The position numbers and the translations under genes were made by a program. From positions 1 to 17,583 of the forward strand of contig DASXSU010000051.1 in NCBI GenBank assembly GCA_036505795.1: a stretch of 17,583 bases of DNA, in the 5' to 3' direction. This document shows positions 1 through 7,389 of the stretch, piece after piece (within the stretch, counting starts at the first letter, position 1; every line of letters begins with the position of its first letter). The notes below the pieces were generated by a model. The model saw only the letters and a list, made by a program, of their open reading frames with translations. It was not told where the DNA came from and did not search any database. The stretch comes from NS-11 sp036505795 (GTDB lineage: Bacteria > Nitrospirota > Nitrospiria > Nitrospirales > NS-4).

Positions 1-1628
1 AGCGACATGACGAGCTGCTCGCGGATGGGATCGATGGGCGGATTGGTGACCTGCGCGAAGAGTTGTTTGAAATATTTAAACAGGAGCTGCGGGCGCTCGG
101 ACAGCACGGCAAGCGGCGTATCGGTTCCCATGGAGGAAATCGGCTCCTCCCCGGCGACCACCATGGGGGTGAGCACCATCTTCAGCTCTTCGACGGTATA
201 GCCGAACGCTTGCTGCCGCTGACGGATGCTTGGATGATCCGGTTGCGGCACGTTCAACGGCTCGGGCAGCTCATCGAGAGAAATGCGGTACTGGGTGACC
301 CAGGATCGGTAGGGCTTGCGCCCCACAATCTCGGCCTTGATTTCTTCGTCATCGAGCAGGCGGCCTTGGGCCGTGTCCACCAGGAACATCCGTCCAGGTT
401 GCAGACGGCCTTTCTGGCGGATCTCTTTAGGGTCAGCGGGCAGGACTCCGGCTTCTGACGCGAGCACGACAAGGCCGTCCGTGGTCACCTGGTATCGACA
501 GGGCCGAAGACCATTGCGATCCAGCGTGGCGCCGATCAGTTTGCCATCGGTAAAGCAGACGGCCGCCGGACCGTCCCAAGGTTCCATCATGGCGGCGTGG
601 TACTCGTAAAACCCGCGCCGATCGAGATCCATCTGCGGATTGCCCACCCACGGCTCGGGAATCAGCATCATCATGGCATGGGACAGAGACCTGCCGCCCA
701 TGACAAGGAATTCGAGCGCATTATCCAAGCAGGCCGAGTCGCTCTGGTTCTCATACACAATCGGAAAGAGCTTCGGGATGTCCGTGCCGAAGAGCTCCGA
801 CTGAAGACGGCCTTGCCTGGCCCGCATCCAGTTGACGTTGCCCTTCAGCGTATTGATCTCGCCGTTATGGCAGATATAGCGATATGGATGGGCTAACGGC
901 CAGGTCGGAAAGGTGTTCGTGCTGAACCGCGAATGGATCAGGGCCAGCGCGCTCGTCATGCTCGAATCGTTGAGATCGAGATAATACGCAGACATCTGCT
1001 CAGGAAGCAGCAGGCCTTTGTAGACAATGGTGTTGGCCGAAAGACTTGAGATGTAAAAGTAGTTCCGCTCCTCGATAAGCGATTCGCGCACCGCCTTCTC
1101 GACGCGTTTGCGGATGACATAGAGCTTGCGTTCGAACTGGCCCTCGTCAAAGCGATCCCCGCGGGCGAGGAACACTTGGCGCATGACCGGTTCGGTCTTC
1201 CGGGCTTGAGCGCCGATGGCCTCGCTGTTGACCGGTACGGTTCGCCAGCCAAGGCATCGGATCCCTTCTTCGGCGATGATCTGCTCGAAGAGTTGTTCGC
1301 ATGAGAGACGATGAGTGTCGGTTCGGGGCAGAAACACCATGCCCACGCCATATTCGCCGGCGCCGGGCAGTTTGATGCCGATATCGGTTGCGGCCAGTTT
1401 TAAGAATTCATGGGGAACTTGCAGGAGAATGCCGGCGCCATCTCCGGTGCACGGGTCGCAGCCTTGAGCGCCGCGATGCGAGAGATGATCAAGAACTTCC
1501 AGGCCCTTGCGAACGATGCCGTGGGATTTCGCGCCGTTGATATTGGCAACAAAGCCAATCCCGCAGCTATCCTTTTCAAAAGCGGGATCGTACAGTCCTT
1601 GCTTTGGAGGCAGTCCAGGTATTTGCAT
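1..1628 (-). CDS. gltB: Glutamate synthase large subunit, N-terminal part (runs off the left edge)
   Basis: Reading leftward from an ATG at 1628, an open frame of about 542 codons reaches the window edge. The product makes glutamate from glutamine and 2-oxoglutarate in the cytoplasm. The start MQIPGLPPKQGLYDP leads to DSCGIGF, where Cys22 is the expected N-terminal nucleophile of the class II glutamine amidotransferase domain after removal of a propeptide, as known for GltB. Further family landmarks read in order are HRGAQGCDPCTGDGAG, RFSTNTFPTWPLAHP, CHNGEINTLKGN, EPWDGPAAVCFTDG and DRNGLRPCRY. The last visible residues (around RPQLLFKYFKQLFAQ) enter the central domain. The FMN/Fe-S synthase domain and the stop lie outside. 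AAGAG about 6 bases before the ATG supports the start. The gene is divergent from the prenyl synthase. Confidence in the family is very high. Confidence 0.96.
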   Translation of the reverse strand, partial: MQIPGLPPKQGLYDPAFEKDSCGIGFVANINGAKSHGIVRKGLEVLDHLSHRGAQGCDPCTGDGAGILLQVPHEFLKLAATDIGIKLPGAGEYGVGMVFLPRTDTHRLSCEQLFEQIIAEEGIRCLGWRTVPVNSEAIGAQARKTEPVMRQVFLARGDRFDEGQFERKLYVIRKRVEKAVRESLIEERNYFYISSLSANTIVYKGLLLPEQMSAYYLDLNDSSMTSALALIHSRFSTNTFPTWPLAHPYRYICHNGEINTLKGNVNWMRARQGRLQSELFGTDIPKLFPIVYENQSDSACLDNALEFLVMGGRSLSHAMMMLIPEPWVGNPQMDLDRRGFYEYHAAMMEPWDGPAAVCFTDGKLIGATLDRNGLRPCRYQVTTDGLVVLASEAGVLPADPKEIRQKGRLQPGRMFLVDTAQGRLLDDEEIKAEIVGRKPYRSWVTQYRISLDELPEPLNVPQPDHPSIRQRQQAFGYTVEELKMVLTPMVVAGEEPISSMGTDTPLAVLSERPQLLFKYFKQLFAQVTNPPIDPIREQLVMS

Positions 1629-1681
1629 GGTTACTCTTTGTGAATGAAGCTCTAGATCGGCAAGAGCAACGGGTGGAGATT

Positions 1682-1711
1682 ATCCTACTTGAGGCCAAGA
1701 GAGTGTGTCAA
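1682..1711 (-). promoter_or_regulatory. Candidate sigma-70 promoter of gltB
   Basis: On the minus strand, a perfect -35 TTGACA (plus-strand 1706-1711) is followed after 18 bases by TAGGAT (1682-1687), which matches 4 of 6 bases of the -10 consensus. Transcription would start near 1675, giving a leader of about 47 bases before the gltB ATG. A GATAAT three bases further downstream is an alternative -10 with a poorer, 21-base spacer. The site is predicted from sequence only. Confidence 0.5.
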
Positions 1712-1847
1712 GCAGTTGCTCACACCCAGAACGCGCCAAAAGCCACGAAGGATCAGGGTCTTGAGAGCTAGGACCAATGATCGTTTTTCGGCCGTGGATG
1801 GGTCTAAAAGTCCACTCTTTAGGGACCATCAAACCCCGGCAGTGTTC

Positions 1848-1877
1848 TTGACAATCCCCAGGGGCCTCCCCTAGTAT
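1848..1877 (+). promoter_or_regulatory. Candidate sigma-70 promoter of the polyprenyl synthase gene
   Basis: A perfect TTGACA (1848-1853), an 18-base spacer and TAGTAT (1872-1877) form a plausible promoter. The expected transcription start, 6-7 bases after the -10, falls on or next to the ATG at 1884. The mRNA is therefore either leaderless or translated from the in-frame ATG at 1920. The rest of the 255-base gap between gltB and this gene contains only an imperfect inverted repeat (1801-1827, GGTCTAAAAG against CTTTAGGGACC), which could be an operator but is not convincing. Confidence 0.5.
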
Positions 1878-1883
1878 CGGCCC

Positions 1884-2891
1884 ATGCCAAACAGCCCAGA
1901 AACCTGTGCCATCGCAGGGATGCGAGAAGTTTGGGAAGGTTATCGGGGCGAACTCACCGCGGTCGAAGATCAAATCCGCCGGAATCTCGATTCGAAAGTC
2001 GCACTGGTCAATCTGGTCTCCGCCCATATTTTTAGCAGCGGCGGGAAGCGGATTCGTCCTCTGCTTCTGATTTTGAGCGCCCGCCTCGCAGGGTATACCG
2101 GGTGTTTAGACATTCTTCTGGCAAGCCTGATTGAGTATATCCATACCGCCACATTGCTGCACGACGACGTTATCGATCAGGCGGACTTGCGGCGTGGGAA
2201 GACCACTGCGCGCGGGGTGTGGGGCAACCAAATCTCGATTCTAGTGGGCGATTATCTGTACTCGAAGGCGATCTGCCATATCGTCAGCTTCCATAACCAG
2301 GACGTCAATGAATGCCTGTCCGTGGCGTGCCGAAAGATGGCCGAGGGCGAGCTGATGCAGCTTTCGTACAAAGACCAACAGGCGCACTCTGAACAGGAAT
2401 ATCTTACAATCGCCGAGCACAAAACCGGCGCGCTGATCGCCGCGGCCTGTCGGATGGGCGCGGTTTTGGCCGACGCCGCTCCCGAGCAGCGGGATGCCAT
2501 GTTCCAGTTTGGTCAGGCGTTAGGGGTGGCGTTTCAGGTCGCCGATGATACTCTTGATTACACCGCCGACGACAGCGAAGCGTTCGGAAAAATGTTGGGG
2601 AAGGACTTGGGAGAAGGCAACGTGACGTTGCCGTTGCTCCATGTTCAGCAGTTCTGCACCGAGCCTGAGCGCCGAAAGATCGCCGAGGTCATGAAAACCA
2701 ATGACAACGGCAACGGCAATTTCCGATGGATTACCGCCCTGATGGAGCGGCACGGCTCCATCGATTACGCGCTTGCCATTGCACGCCGGCATGTCGAGGA
2801 TGCGAAACTCTGCCTGGAGACCTTTGAGGATTCCGTGCACAAGCGAGCCCTCCTCGCCGTGGCGGATTATGTGGTGGCTCGCGACCATTAG
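1884..2891 (+). CDS. Long-chain polyprenyl diphosphate synthase (IspB/octaprenyl-type)
   Basis: This is a trans-isoprenyl diphosphate synthase that adds isopentenyl diphosphate units to an allylic primer, making the side chain of respiratory quinones. The length (335 residues, or 323 if started at 1920) fits the family. GGKRIRP, the first aspartate-rich motif LHDDVIDQADLRRG (Asp94, 95, 98) and the second, VADDTLDY (Asp221, 222, 225), are all intact. The residue five before the first motif is small (Ala89, in HTATLLHDD). In this family that indicates a long product, as in E. coli IspB, rather than farnesyl diphosphate. The exact chain length cannot be read. The start is uncertain: ATG 1884 has no properly spaced ribosome site and coincides with the predicted transcription start, whereas ATG 1920 (MREVWEGYRGEL) begins close to where homologs do. 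It is probably the first gene of a run with the next two. Confidence 0.93.
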   Translation: MPNSPETCAIAGMREVWEGYRGELTAVEDQIRRNLDSKVALVNLVSAHIFSSGGKRIRPLLLILSARLAGYTGCLDILLASLIEYIHTATLLHDDVIDQADLRRGKTTARGVWGNQISILVGDYLYSKAICHIVSFHNQDVNECLSVACRKMAEGELMQLSYKDQQAHSEQEYLTIAEHKTGALIAAACRMGAVLADAAPEQRDAMFQFGQALGVAFQVADDTLDYTADDSEAFGKMLGKDLGEGNVTLPLLHVQQFCTEPERRKIAEVMKTNDNGNGNFRWITALMERHGSIDYALAIARRHVEDAKLCLETFEDSVHKRALLAVADYVVARDH

Positions 2892-2906
2892 AGCAGCGTA
2901 GAGGCG

Positions 2907-3509
2907 TTGTTTCCATTCTCACAAACCCCTGGGTCTGGGTCGAGGCCGGGAACTCAACCAGAGCCTGCCGTGGGTCTAGTCCCTTCTCACAAACCTCACC
3001 CGTTTGTGTGCTTGGCACGGGATGCCATTGCGCACCATTTAGAGGCGGCTCGACCGCTTATCCCTAGAGAAAGCTGGTACGAGCAGTTTGACGCCTTGCG
3101 GGGGCAGGCCGGCCTCTTCGTTACGCTGAGAAAATCCGGCGAGCTCCGCGGCTGCATGGGGACTCTTGAGCCGGCATATGCGGATATGGCAAAGGAGATC
3201 GTCGAAAACGCCATCGCGGCCGCCTTTCGTGACCCGCGGTTTGGTCCGGTCTCCGCGGAAGAGTTGGTGGAGCTTTCGGTGTCGATTGATGTTGTGAAAG
3301 GCATGGTGGGGGTGCCAAGCATGTCGGATTTGAATCCTGCTTGCTATGGCGTAGTGGTGCGACACGGGATTCGTCGCGGGCTTTTGTTGCCGGGCATTGA
3401 AGACATTACGTCCGTCGAACAACAGGTGGCCATCGCTCGTGAAAAGGGCGGCATCGGAGAGCATGAAATCGTGGAGCTCTATCGGTTTGAGGTCGACCGG
3501 TACCACTAA
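2907..3509 (+). CDS. AMMECR1-domain protein (AmmeMemoRadiSam system protein A)
   Basis: This is a cytoplasmic AMMECR1-family protein of about 180-200 residues. The hallmark LRGCMGTLEP is present (Arg81 counted from the TTG at 2907), followed by the conserved AAFRDPRFGPV and ELSVSIDV stretches. In many bacteria and archaea it accompanies a MEMO-domain protein and a radical SAM enzyme; neither is in this window, and the biochemical role of the family is unsettled. The start is unclear. TTG 2907 lies only 15 bases after the prenyl synthase stop, with GAGG too close to it. GTG 2970 (reading GLVPSHKPHPFV) begins nearer the domain but lacks a visible ribosome site. The first 21 residues of the longer form look non-conserved. 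It lies in the same direction as its neighbours, probably co-transcribed, with 14 bases to the next gene. Confidence 0.88.
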   Translation: MFPFSQTPGSGSRPGTQPEPAVGLVPSHKPHPFVCLARDAIAHHLEAARPLIPRESWYEQFDALRGQAGLFVTLRKSGELRGCMGTLEPAYADMAKEIVENAIAAAFRDPRFGPVSAEELVELSVSIDVVKGMVGVPSMSDLNPACYGVVVRHGIRRGLLLPGIEDITSVEQQVAIAREKGGIGEHEIVELYRFEVDRYH

Positions 3510-3523
3510 GCAAGTGAGGAAAC

Positions 3524-4858
3524 ATGGCTGAGATCCGTCCGTTTCGCGGTGTCCTGTATGATCCAACGAAGATTGGGGACATCGCTAACGTGGTCGCGCC
3601 TCCGTATGATGTCATCGATGCCGCGGAACAGACCGCGCTCCATGCGAAGCATCCCAGCAACGTCATTCGTTTGGAGCTGGGGCAGGATCAGCCTGGAGAC
3701 AAAGGGGAGGAGAACCGGTATACGCGAGCCAGGCGGTTTTTATCCGAGTGGCTCGAGAATGGAACCCTTCGACAAGACAACGCCCCGGCGATCTACCTGT
3801 ACGAGATCCAGTACCGATTGCGATCGGGCGAAGAGCGCATCATGCGCGGGTTTCTGTCTCTCGTCAGGCTCGAGGATTTCGGCACGGGCCGTATCTTTCC
3901 ACATGAGAATACCCGGGCCGCTGCAAAGTCGGATCGCTACCAGCTGTTGGAAACCTGCCGCAGCAACTTCAGCCCGATCTTTTCTCTGTATTCGGACGCC
4001 AAAGGCCGCATCATCGGCTTGCTGGAAAAGGCGGTAGACAAGGAAAAACCGCGTTTTGAGATGACGGACAACGCGGGGGCGCGCCATCAAGTCTGGTCCG
4101 TCACGGATCAAAACGCGCTTGGCGACGTCGTCTCGCTCATGAAACCGCTCCCGCTGTTTATTGCCGATGGTCACCATCGTTATGAATCGGCGCTGCGCTA
4201 CCGCAACGCGCAGAGGGCCGCGCATCCGGGACAGAGCGGAGACCTGCCCTCGGACCAGGTCCTCATGTATTTCTCCAATCTCGATGATTCCGGGTTGACG
4301 ATCCTCGCGACCCACCGGCTGGTTCCTCCACCTCTGTCCATCCCGCTCCAGGAGCTTCGCAAGCGGGTGGGCCAAAATTTCACGTTGCAGACGTTTCCGT
4401 TTACCAAAGATACGGAAACGGGAGTGCGGGAGCGGTTTTTGGGCGCGCTGCATGCGGCGCAATCAACCAACGCCCACACGATGGGTCTGGTCGTGCGTGG
4501 GGAAACACGATACGATCTACTCACGCTGAATCCCGCGGCCGAGGCCAAGCTCGGCCCATCGGCGCGGGACCGCCTGGATGTGACCATTCTACAACGATTG
4601 TTCTTGCATGAAGCGATGAACATGACTCCTGAAGACGAAGAGCGTCTCACGTATTTGAAAGACGAAGAAGAAGTCTTAAACGCCGTGGCCGACGGCCGGG
4701 CGGAGCTTGCGATCCTGCTGAACCCGCCGAAGATCACCGAAGTCAAAGACGTCGCGGGAGCGGAAGATCGTATGCCGCACAAGTCCACTTATTTCTATCC
4801 CAAGCCCCTCACTGGCTTTGTCATCCATGTCATGGACCCTACCCCCCGTAGTATCTAA
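3524..4858 (+). CDS. DUF1015 family protein
   Basis: The 444-residue protein opens with IRPFRGVLYDPTKIG and VVAPPYDVID, the typical N-terminus of DUF1015 proteins. It carries their conserved ADGHHRYESALRYR segment (Asp215, His217, His218, Arg219), and its length is normal for the family. There is no signal peptide or membrane segment, so it should be cytoplasmic. The molecular function is unknown; some members have been annotated as SerH-like from genome context, which is not proof. GTGAGG sits well before the ATG and supports this start. It is the last gene of the 1884-4858 run. Its stop codon lies inside the first element of the enhancer-like pair described separately, so the control region of the next gene begins within its 3' end. 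Confidence 0.93.
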   Translation: MAEIRPFRGVLYDPTKIGDIANVVAPPYDVIDAAEQTALHAKHPSNVIRLELGQDQPGDKGEENRYTRARRFLSEWLENGTLRQDNAPAIYLYEIQYRLRSGEERIMRGFLSLVRLEDFGTGRIFPHENTRAAAKSDRYQLLETCRSNFSPIFSLYSDAKGRIIGLLEKAVDKEKPRFEMTDNAGARHQVWSVTDQNALGDVVSLMKPLPLFIADGHHRYESALRYRNAQRAAHPGQSGDLPSDQVLMYFSNLDDSGLTILATHRLVPPPLSIPLQELRKRVGQNFTLQTFPFTKDTETGVRERFLGALHAAQSTNAHTMGLVVRGETRYDLLTLNPAAEAKLGPSARDRLDVTILQRLFLHEAMNMTPEDEERLTYLKDEEEVLNAVADGRAELAILLNPPKITEVKDVAGAEDRMPHKSTYFYPKPLTGFVIHVMDPTPRSI

Positions 4859-4888
4859 AGGATTCAACTTCGTATCTTTTCTGATACG
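4851..4888 (+). promoter_or_regulatory. Tandem enhancer-like sites upstream of the sigma-54 promoter (region A)
   Basis: There are two sites related to GTATCT-N3/4-AGATAC. The first is GTATCT AAA GGATTC (4851-4865), and the second is CGTATC TTTTCT GATACG (4871-4888), a perfect inverted repeat with 6-base arms. Their centres are about 21-22 bases apart, two helical turns, and the second centre is about 83 bases before the -24 element. This is the usual place for an NtrC-type activator dimer pair. The same arrangement recurs at 14573-14608 and 15533-15569. That the downstream regulator binds here is inference. Confidence 0.6.
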
Positions 4889-4961
4889 TTAGTGATTTAG
4901 TGCTTCGGCCTAAATATCATAACGTACAGTAAAATAAAGTCTATTTAGCTGTATTACCTCA

Positions 4962-4977
4962 CGGCACTCTGCTTGCA
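4962..4977 (+). promoter_or_regulatory. Sigma-54 (-24/-12) promoter of the NtrC-type regulator gene
   Basis: CGGCAC-TCTGC-TTGCA matches the consensus TGGCAC-N5-TTGCW except for the first base, with the invariant GG (4963-4964) and GC (4975-4976) exactly 12 bases apart. Transcription would start near 4987, leaving a leader of about 117 bases. It lies in the 245-base gap before the activator gene, which suggests the activator drives its own transcription. Confidence 0.75.
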
Positions 4978-5005
4978 CATTTCCCTGCTTGAGCAAGGCA
5001 TTAGC

Positions 5006-5028
5006 TCTGTCAGGGTTTCCCTGACAGA
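5006..5028. repeat. Perfect inverted repeat in the leader of the regulator gene
   Basis: Ten-base arms TCTGTCAGGG and CCCTGACAGA flank a TTT centre. It starts about 20 bases after the predicted sigma-54 start site. No run of T follows, so it is not an ordinary terminator. As DNA it could be a repressor operator; as RNA it would be a strong hairpin about 65 bases before the ribosome site. Confidence 0.7.
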
Positions 5029-5103
5029 CAACCTTGCCGGAACTTGCTAAGACCCGGACGCATCGGCAGCACGGTGTCCAGTCGAACGTAGCAGGAGGAG
5101 CCA

Positions 5104-6450
5104 ATGGGCACACCAGTTCTCGTAGTGGATGACGAAGCGGACATTGCCAGCATCCTGGCGGATCGTTTGCAGACAACGGGATTCGACGTGCAGGTCGCTC
5201 ACGACGGTGAAGAGGCTCTTCAAGCCATACAACAGAATCCTCCGGGCCTTGTCTTCCTCGACATTCAGATGCCGAAGCTGAACGGCATCGAAGTGCTGAA
5301 GCGAGCGCGCAAAGAGTGGCCGGATCTGCCGGTTATCATCATGACGGCCTATGGCACGATCGAAGGCGCTGTCGAAGCGATGAAAGAGGGCGCCACTGAC
5401 TTCATCACCAAACCCTTTGACCTAGAACATCTCAAGATTGTCGTCGACAGAACATTAGAGCAGCGCGGTCTGAAGCATGAGGTCGCGGTGCTGCGTGCTG
5501 AGGTAGAGAGCCGGTACGATCCTCTCATTTCAAGCAGCCCGAAAATGGCAGACGTCGTGGCGACAGCCCAAAAGGTCGCCCAAAGCGATACGACCGTCCT
5601 CCTCCTTGGAGAAAGCGGCACCGGCAAGGATCTCCTGGCGCGCTCGATTCATTCGTGGAGCAACCGAAGGAATAAACTCTTTGCCCCGGTCAACTGTGTG
5701 GCCCTGTCGGAAGAACTGCTCGAGTCGGAGCTGTTCGGCCACGAAAAGGGGGCCTTTACCGGAGCCTCGGTGCAAAAGCGCGGCAAGATAGAGGTGGCCG
5801 ATGGCGGCACGGTCTTCTTGGACGAGATCGGCGATATGAAACCGGGCCTGCAGGCCAAGCTCCTGCGCTTTCTGCAGAATCGCGAGTTTGATCGAGTCGG
5901 GGGCACGCGCTCGGTGAAAGTCGATGTCCGGGTGATCGCGGCCACAAACCGGGACCTCCAGGAGGCGGTCAAGGCCGGAACCTTTCGCACGGATCTCTTC
6001 TATCGGTTAAACGTCGTGAGCATCACCCTTCCGCCTTTGAGGGAACGGCGCGATGAAATTCCGCAGCTCGCCGATATGTTCCTGAAGAAGTTCTGCCGGG
6101 ACGCCAAGAAACCGGCGATGAGATTTTCATCAGCAGCCGTGAAAAAATTAGTCGCGCATTCCTGGCCCGGCAATGTGCGGGAGTTGCAGAACGCCGTTGA
6201 GCGTGCCGTCGTGCTGAAGACCGGCGACATGATCGAGCCCGAAGACTTGGCCTTGGTGCCGATGGACCTTGGCTCTCAGGAAGTATCCAGCCTGGACCTT
6301 CCATTCCACCAGTCCGTGGAGCATCACAAAAAGCAGATCATCAAGCAGGCCCTGGTGCGGGCAGGTGGCAGCCAGACGCATGCCGCAGAGCTTCTGGCCC
6401 TGCAACGGACCTATCTCGCGCGGCTCATTAAGCAGATGGAGATTCGGTAG
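5104..6450 (+). CDS. NtrC/AtoC-type sigma-54-dependent response regulator
   Basis: This is a 448-residue cytoplasmic transcription activator with the standard three parts. The receiver domain (about 4-120) has acidic residues Asp9/Asp10, phospho-acceptor Asp53 (FLDIQMP), Thr81 and Lys103. The AAA+ domain (about 145-380) has Walker A GESGTGK (169-175) and GAFTGA (216-221), the loop that contacts sigma-54. A C-terminal Fis-type helix-turn-helix (about 405-448, ALVRAGGSQTHAAELL) binds DNA. All key residues are intact, so it should be a phosphorylation-controlled activator of sigma-54 promoters. AGGAGGAG precedes the ATG. No kinase lies next to it; the partial kinase at 16784 is the nearest candidate partner. 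Its own upstream region holds a sigma-54 promoter and paired sites, so it is probably autoregulated and acts on the two similar regions downstream. Confidence 0.96.
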   Translation: MGTPVLVVDDEADIASILADRLQTTGFDVQVAHDGEEALQAIQQNPPGLVFLDIQMPKLNGIEVLKRARKEWPDLPVIIMTAYGTIEGAVEAMKEGATDFITKPFDLEHLKIVVDRTLEQRGLKHEVAVLRAEVESRYDPLISSSPKMADVVATAQKVAQSDTTVLLLGESGTGKDLLARSIHSWSNRRNKLFAPVNCVALSEELLESELFGHEKGAFTGASVQKRGKIEVADGGTVFLDEIGDMKPGLQAKLLRFLQNREFDRVGGTRSVKVDVRVIAATNRDLQEAVKAGTFRTDLFYRLNVVSITLPPLRERRDEIPQLADMFLKKFCRDAKKPAMRFSSAAVKKLVAHSWPGNVRELQNAVERAVVLKTGDMIEPEDLALVPMDLGSQEVSSLDLPFHQSVEHHKKQIIKQALVRAGGSQTHAAELLALQRTYLARLIKQMEIR

Positions 6451-6536
6451 AGACCGGTATGAGAACTGTCTTGATCCATGGCCTACTCTTTGTGCGGGCT
6501 GCGCACAAGACCGGCGTTTTTGTTGCAGGAGGACTG

Positions 6537-7379
6537 ATGTTAAAAAGAACCGTGGCTCATTCTGTTATGTTCTTGCTTCTTTTAATGTTCTCGGCATGCG
6601 TGGAGATAGATGTGTCTATTCCATCGAAGGGACCTGGTGTGCCTCGCGCCGCTGAAACGCCTCCAATCCCCAACCTTGTGCACCCACGACCTCTCTCCCA
6701 CGGTATGCCAGCTCTCAGTTCTATTCCGGGAAAAACGCCAATAAGTCTAGATGCATTCAAGAAAATGCAAACCAAACGGCTACAGACGGGAGGAGGCGCG
6801 GCATGCAATCCGGACGACAAAAAATCTATAGATAAAGTTGGTCCGGCTCTCCAACAGACTGCGTCCTGGTGTTGGGCCGCAAGCAGCAAAATAGTAATGG
6901 AGTCTCACAATATCCCAATTGATGACCAGTGCAACATCGTAATGAAAGTTTTGGGTGAACAGCTATGCTGTGTGAAAGTCATCAATAAGGATTTGATAAT
7001 CCCAGAAAATACAAACTGTCAGAGGGGAGGATGGCCTTACAAAGTGTTCGACATGTATGCTTTTGATTATGAGAATGTAGACTCTCCTTTAGATTGGGAC
7101 GCTCTAACCAAGGAGATCTGTCTCAACAATCCCTTTATCTATGTCGAGAAACGTAGCGATGGAAGCAAGCATACAGTTATCGTAAAGGGCTACCACAACG
7201 TCGGCCCTACCGCTTCAAACCCTCATAGGCAAAAGGTCGTCGAGGTATACGATCCCCAGTCAAAAAATTTCCAAGATTTCACTTATGAAGAGTTTATTGG
7301 CGATCCCAATGGGGATCCAAACGGACAGTATAGCTACTCACACTTTGTCGACTATGCACAAATTCGTCCTCTTCCCTGA
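6537..7379 (+). CDS. Papain-like cysteine protease lipoprotein (C70/C39-like)
   Basis: The 280-residue protein begins with a lipoprotein signal peptide (MLKRTVAHSV, hydrophobic core, FSA before Cys21), so it should be anchored in a membrane and face the periplasm or outside. The domain at about 95-280 shows papain-like catalytic features: Gln106, Cys112 in ASWCWAAS, His212 in KHTVIVKGY and Asp239 in VYDPQ. QxxSWCWAA is characteristic of the AvrRpt2-type (C70) and related C39-like families. The substrate is unknown. I chose ATG 6537 because AGGAGG lies four bases before it and the signal peptide begins there; the in-frame ATG 6459 would place 26 residues ahead of the signal peptide. The gene looks richer in A+T than its neighbours, which may reflect transfer. 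It is followed 10 bases later by another exported protein. Confidence 0.82.
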   Translation: MLKRTVAHSVMFLLLLMFSACVEIDVSIPSKGPGVPRAAETPPIPNLVHPRPLSHGMPALSSIPGKTPISLDAFKKMQTKRLQTGGGAACNPDDKKSIDKVGPALQQTASWCWAASSKIVMESHNIPIDDQCNIVMKVLGEQLCCVKVINKDLIIPENTNCQRGGWPYKVFDMYAFDYENVDSPLDWDALTKEICLNNPFIYVEKRSDGSKHTVIVKGYHNVGPTASNPHRQKVVEVYDPQSKNFQDFTYEEFIGDPNGDPNGQYSYSHFVDYAQIRPLP

Positions 7380-7389
7380 AGGAGTAATC

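Noticed and set aside
63..458. Plus-strand open frame of 131 codons
   Set aside because: It lies antisense within gltB, whose minus-strand frame shows clear family motifs; the same holds for the other short frames in 1-1640.
1801..1827. Inverted repeat GGTCTAAAAG/CTTTAGGGACC as an operator or terminator
   Set aside because: The arms are imperfect and need gaps to pair; it is noted under the promoter but not supported as a separate site.
6480..6495. TGGCCTACTCTTTGTG as a fourth sigma-54 promoter before the protease gene
   Set aside because: The invariant GC of the -12 element reads GT, the -24 element is also degraded, and no paired GTATCT sites lie upstream.
6459..6536. Longer start (ATG 6459) for the protease lipoprotein
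   Set aside because: It lacks a ribosome site, whereas AGGAGG and the lipoprotein signal peptide both point to 6537.
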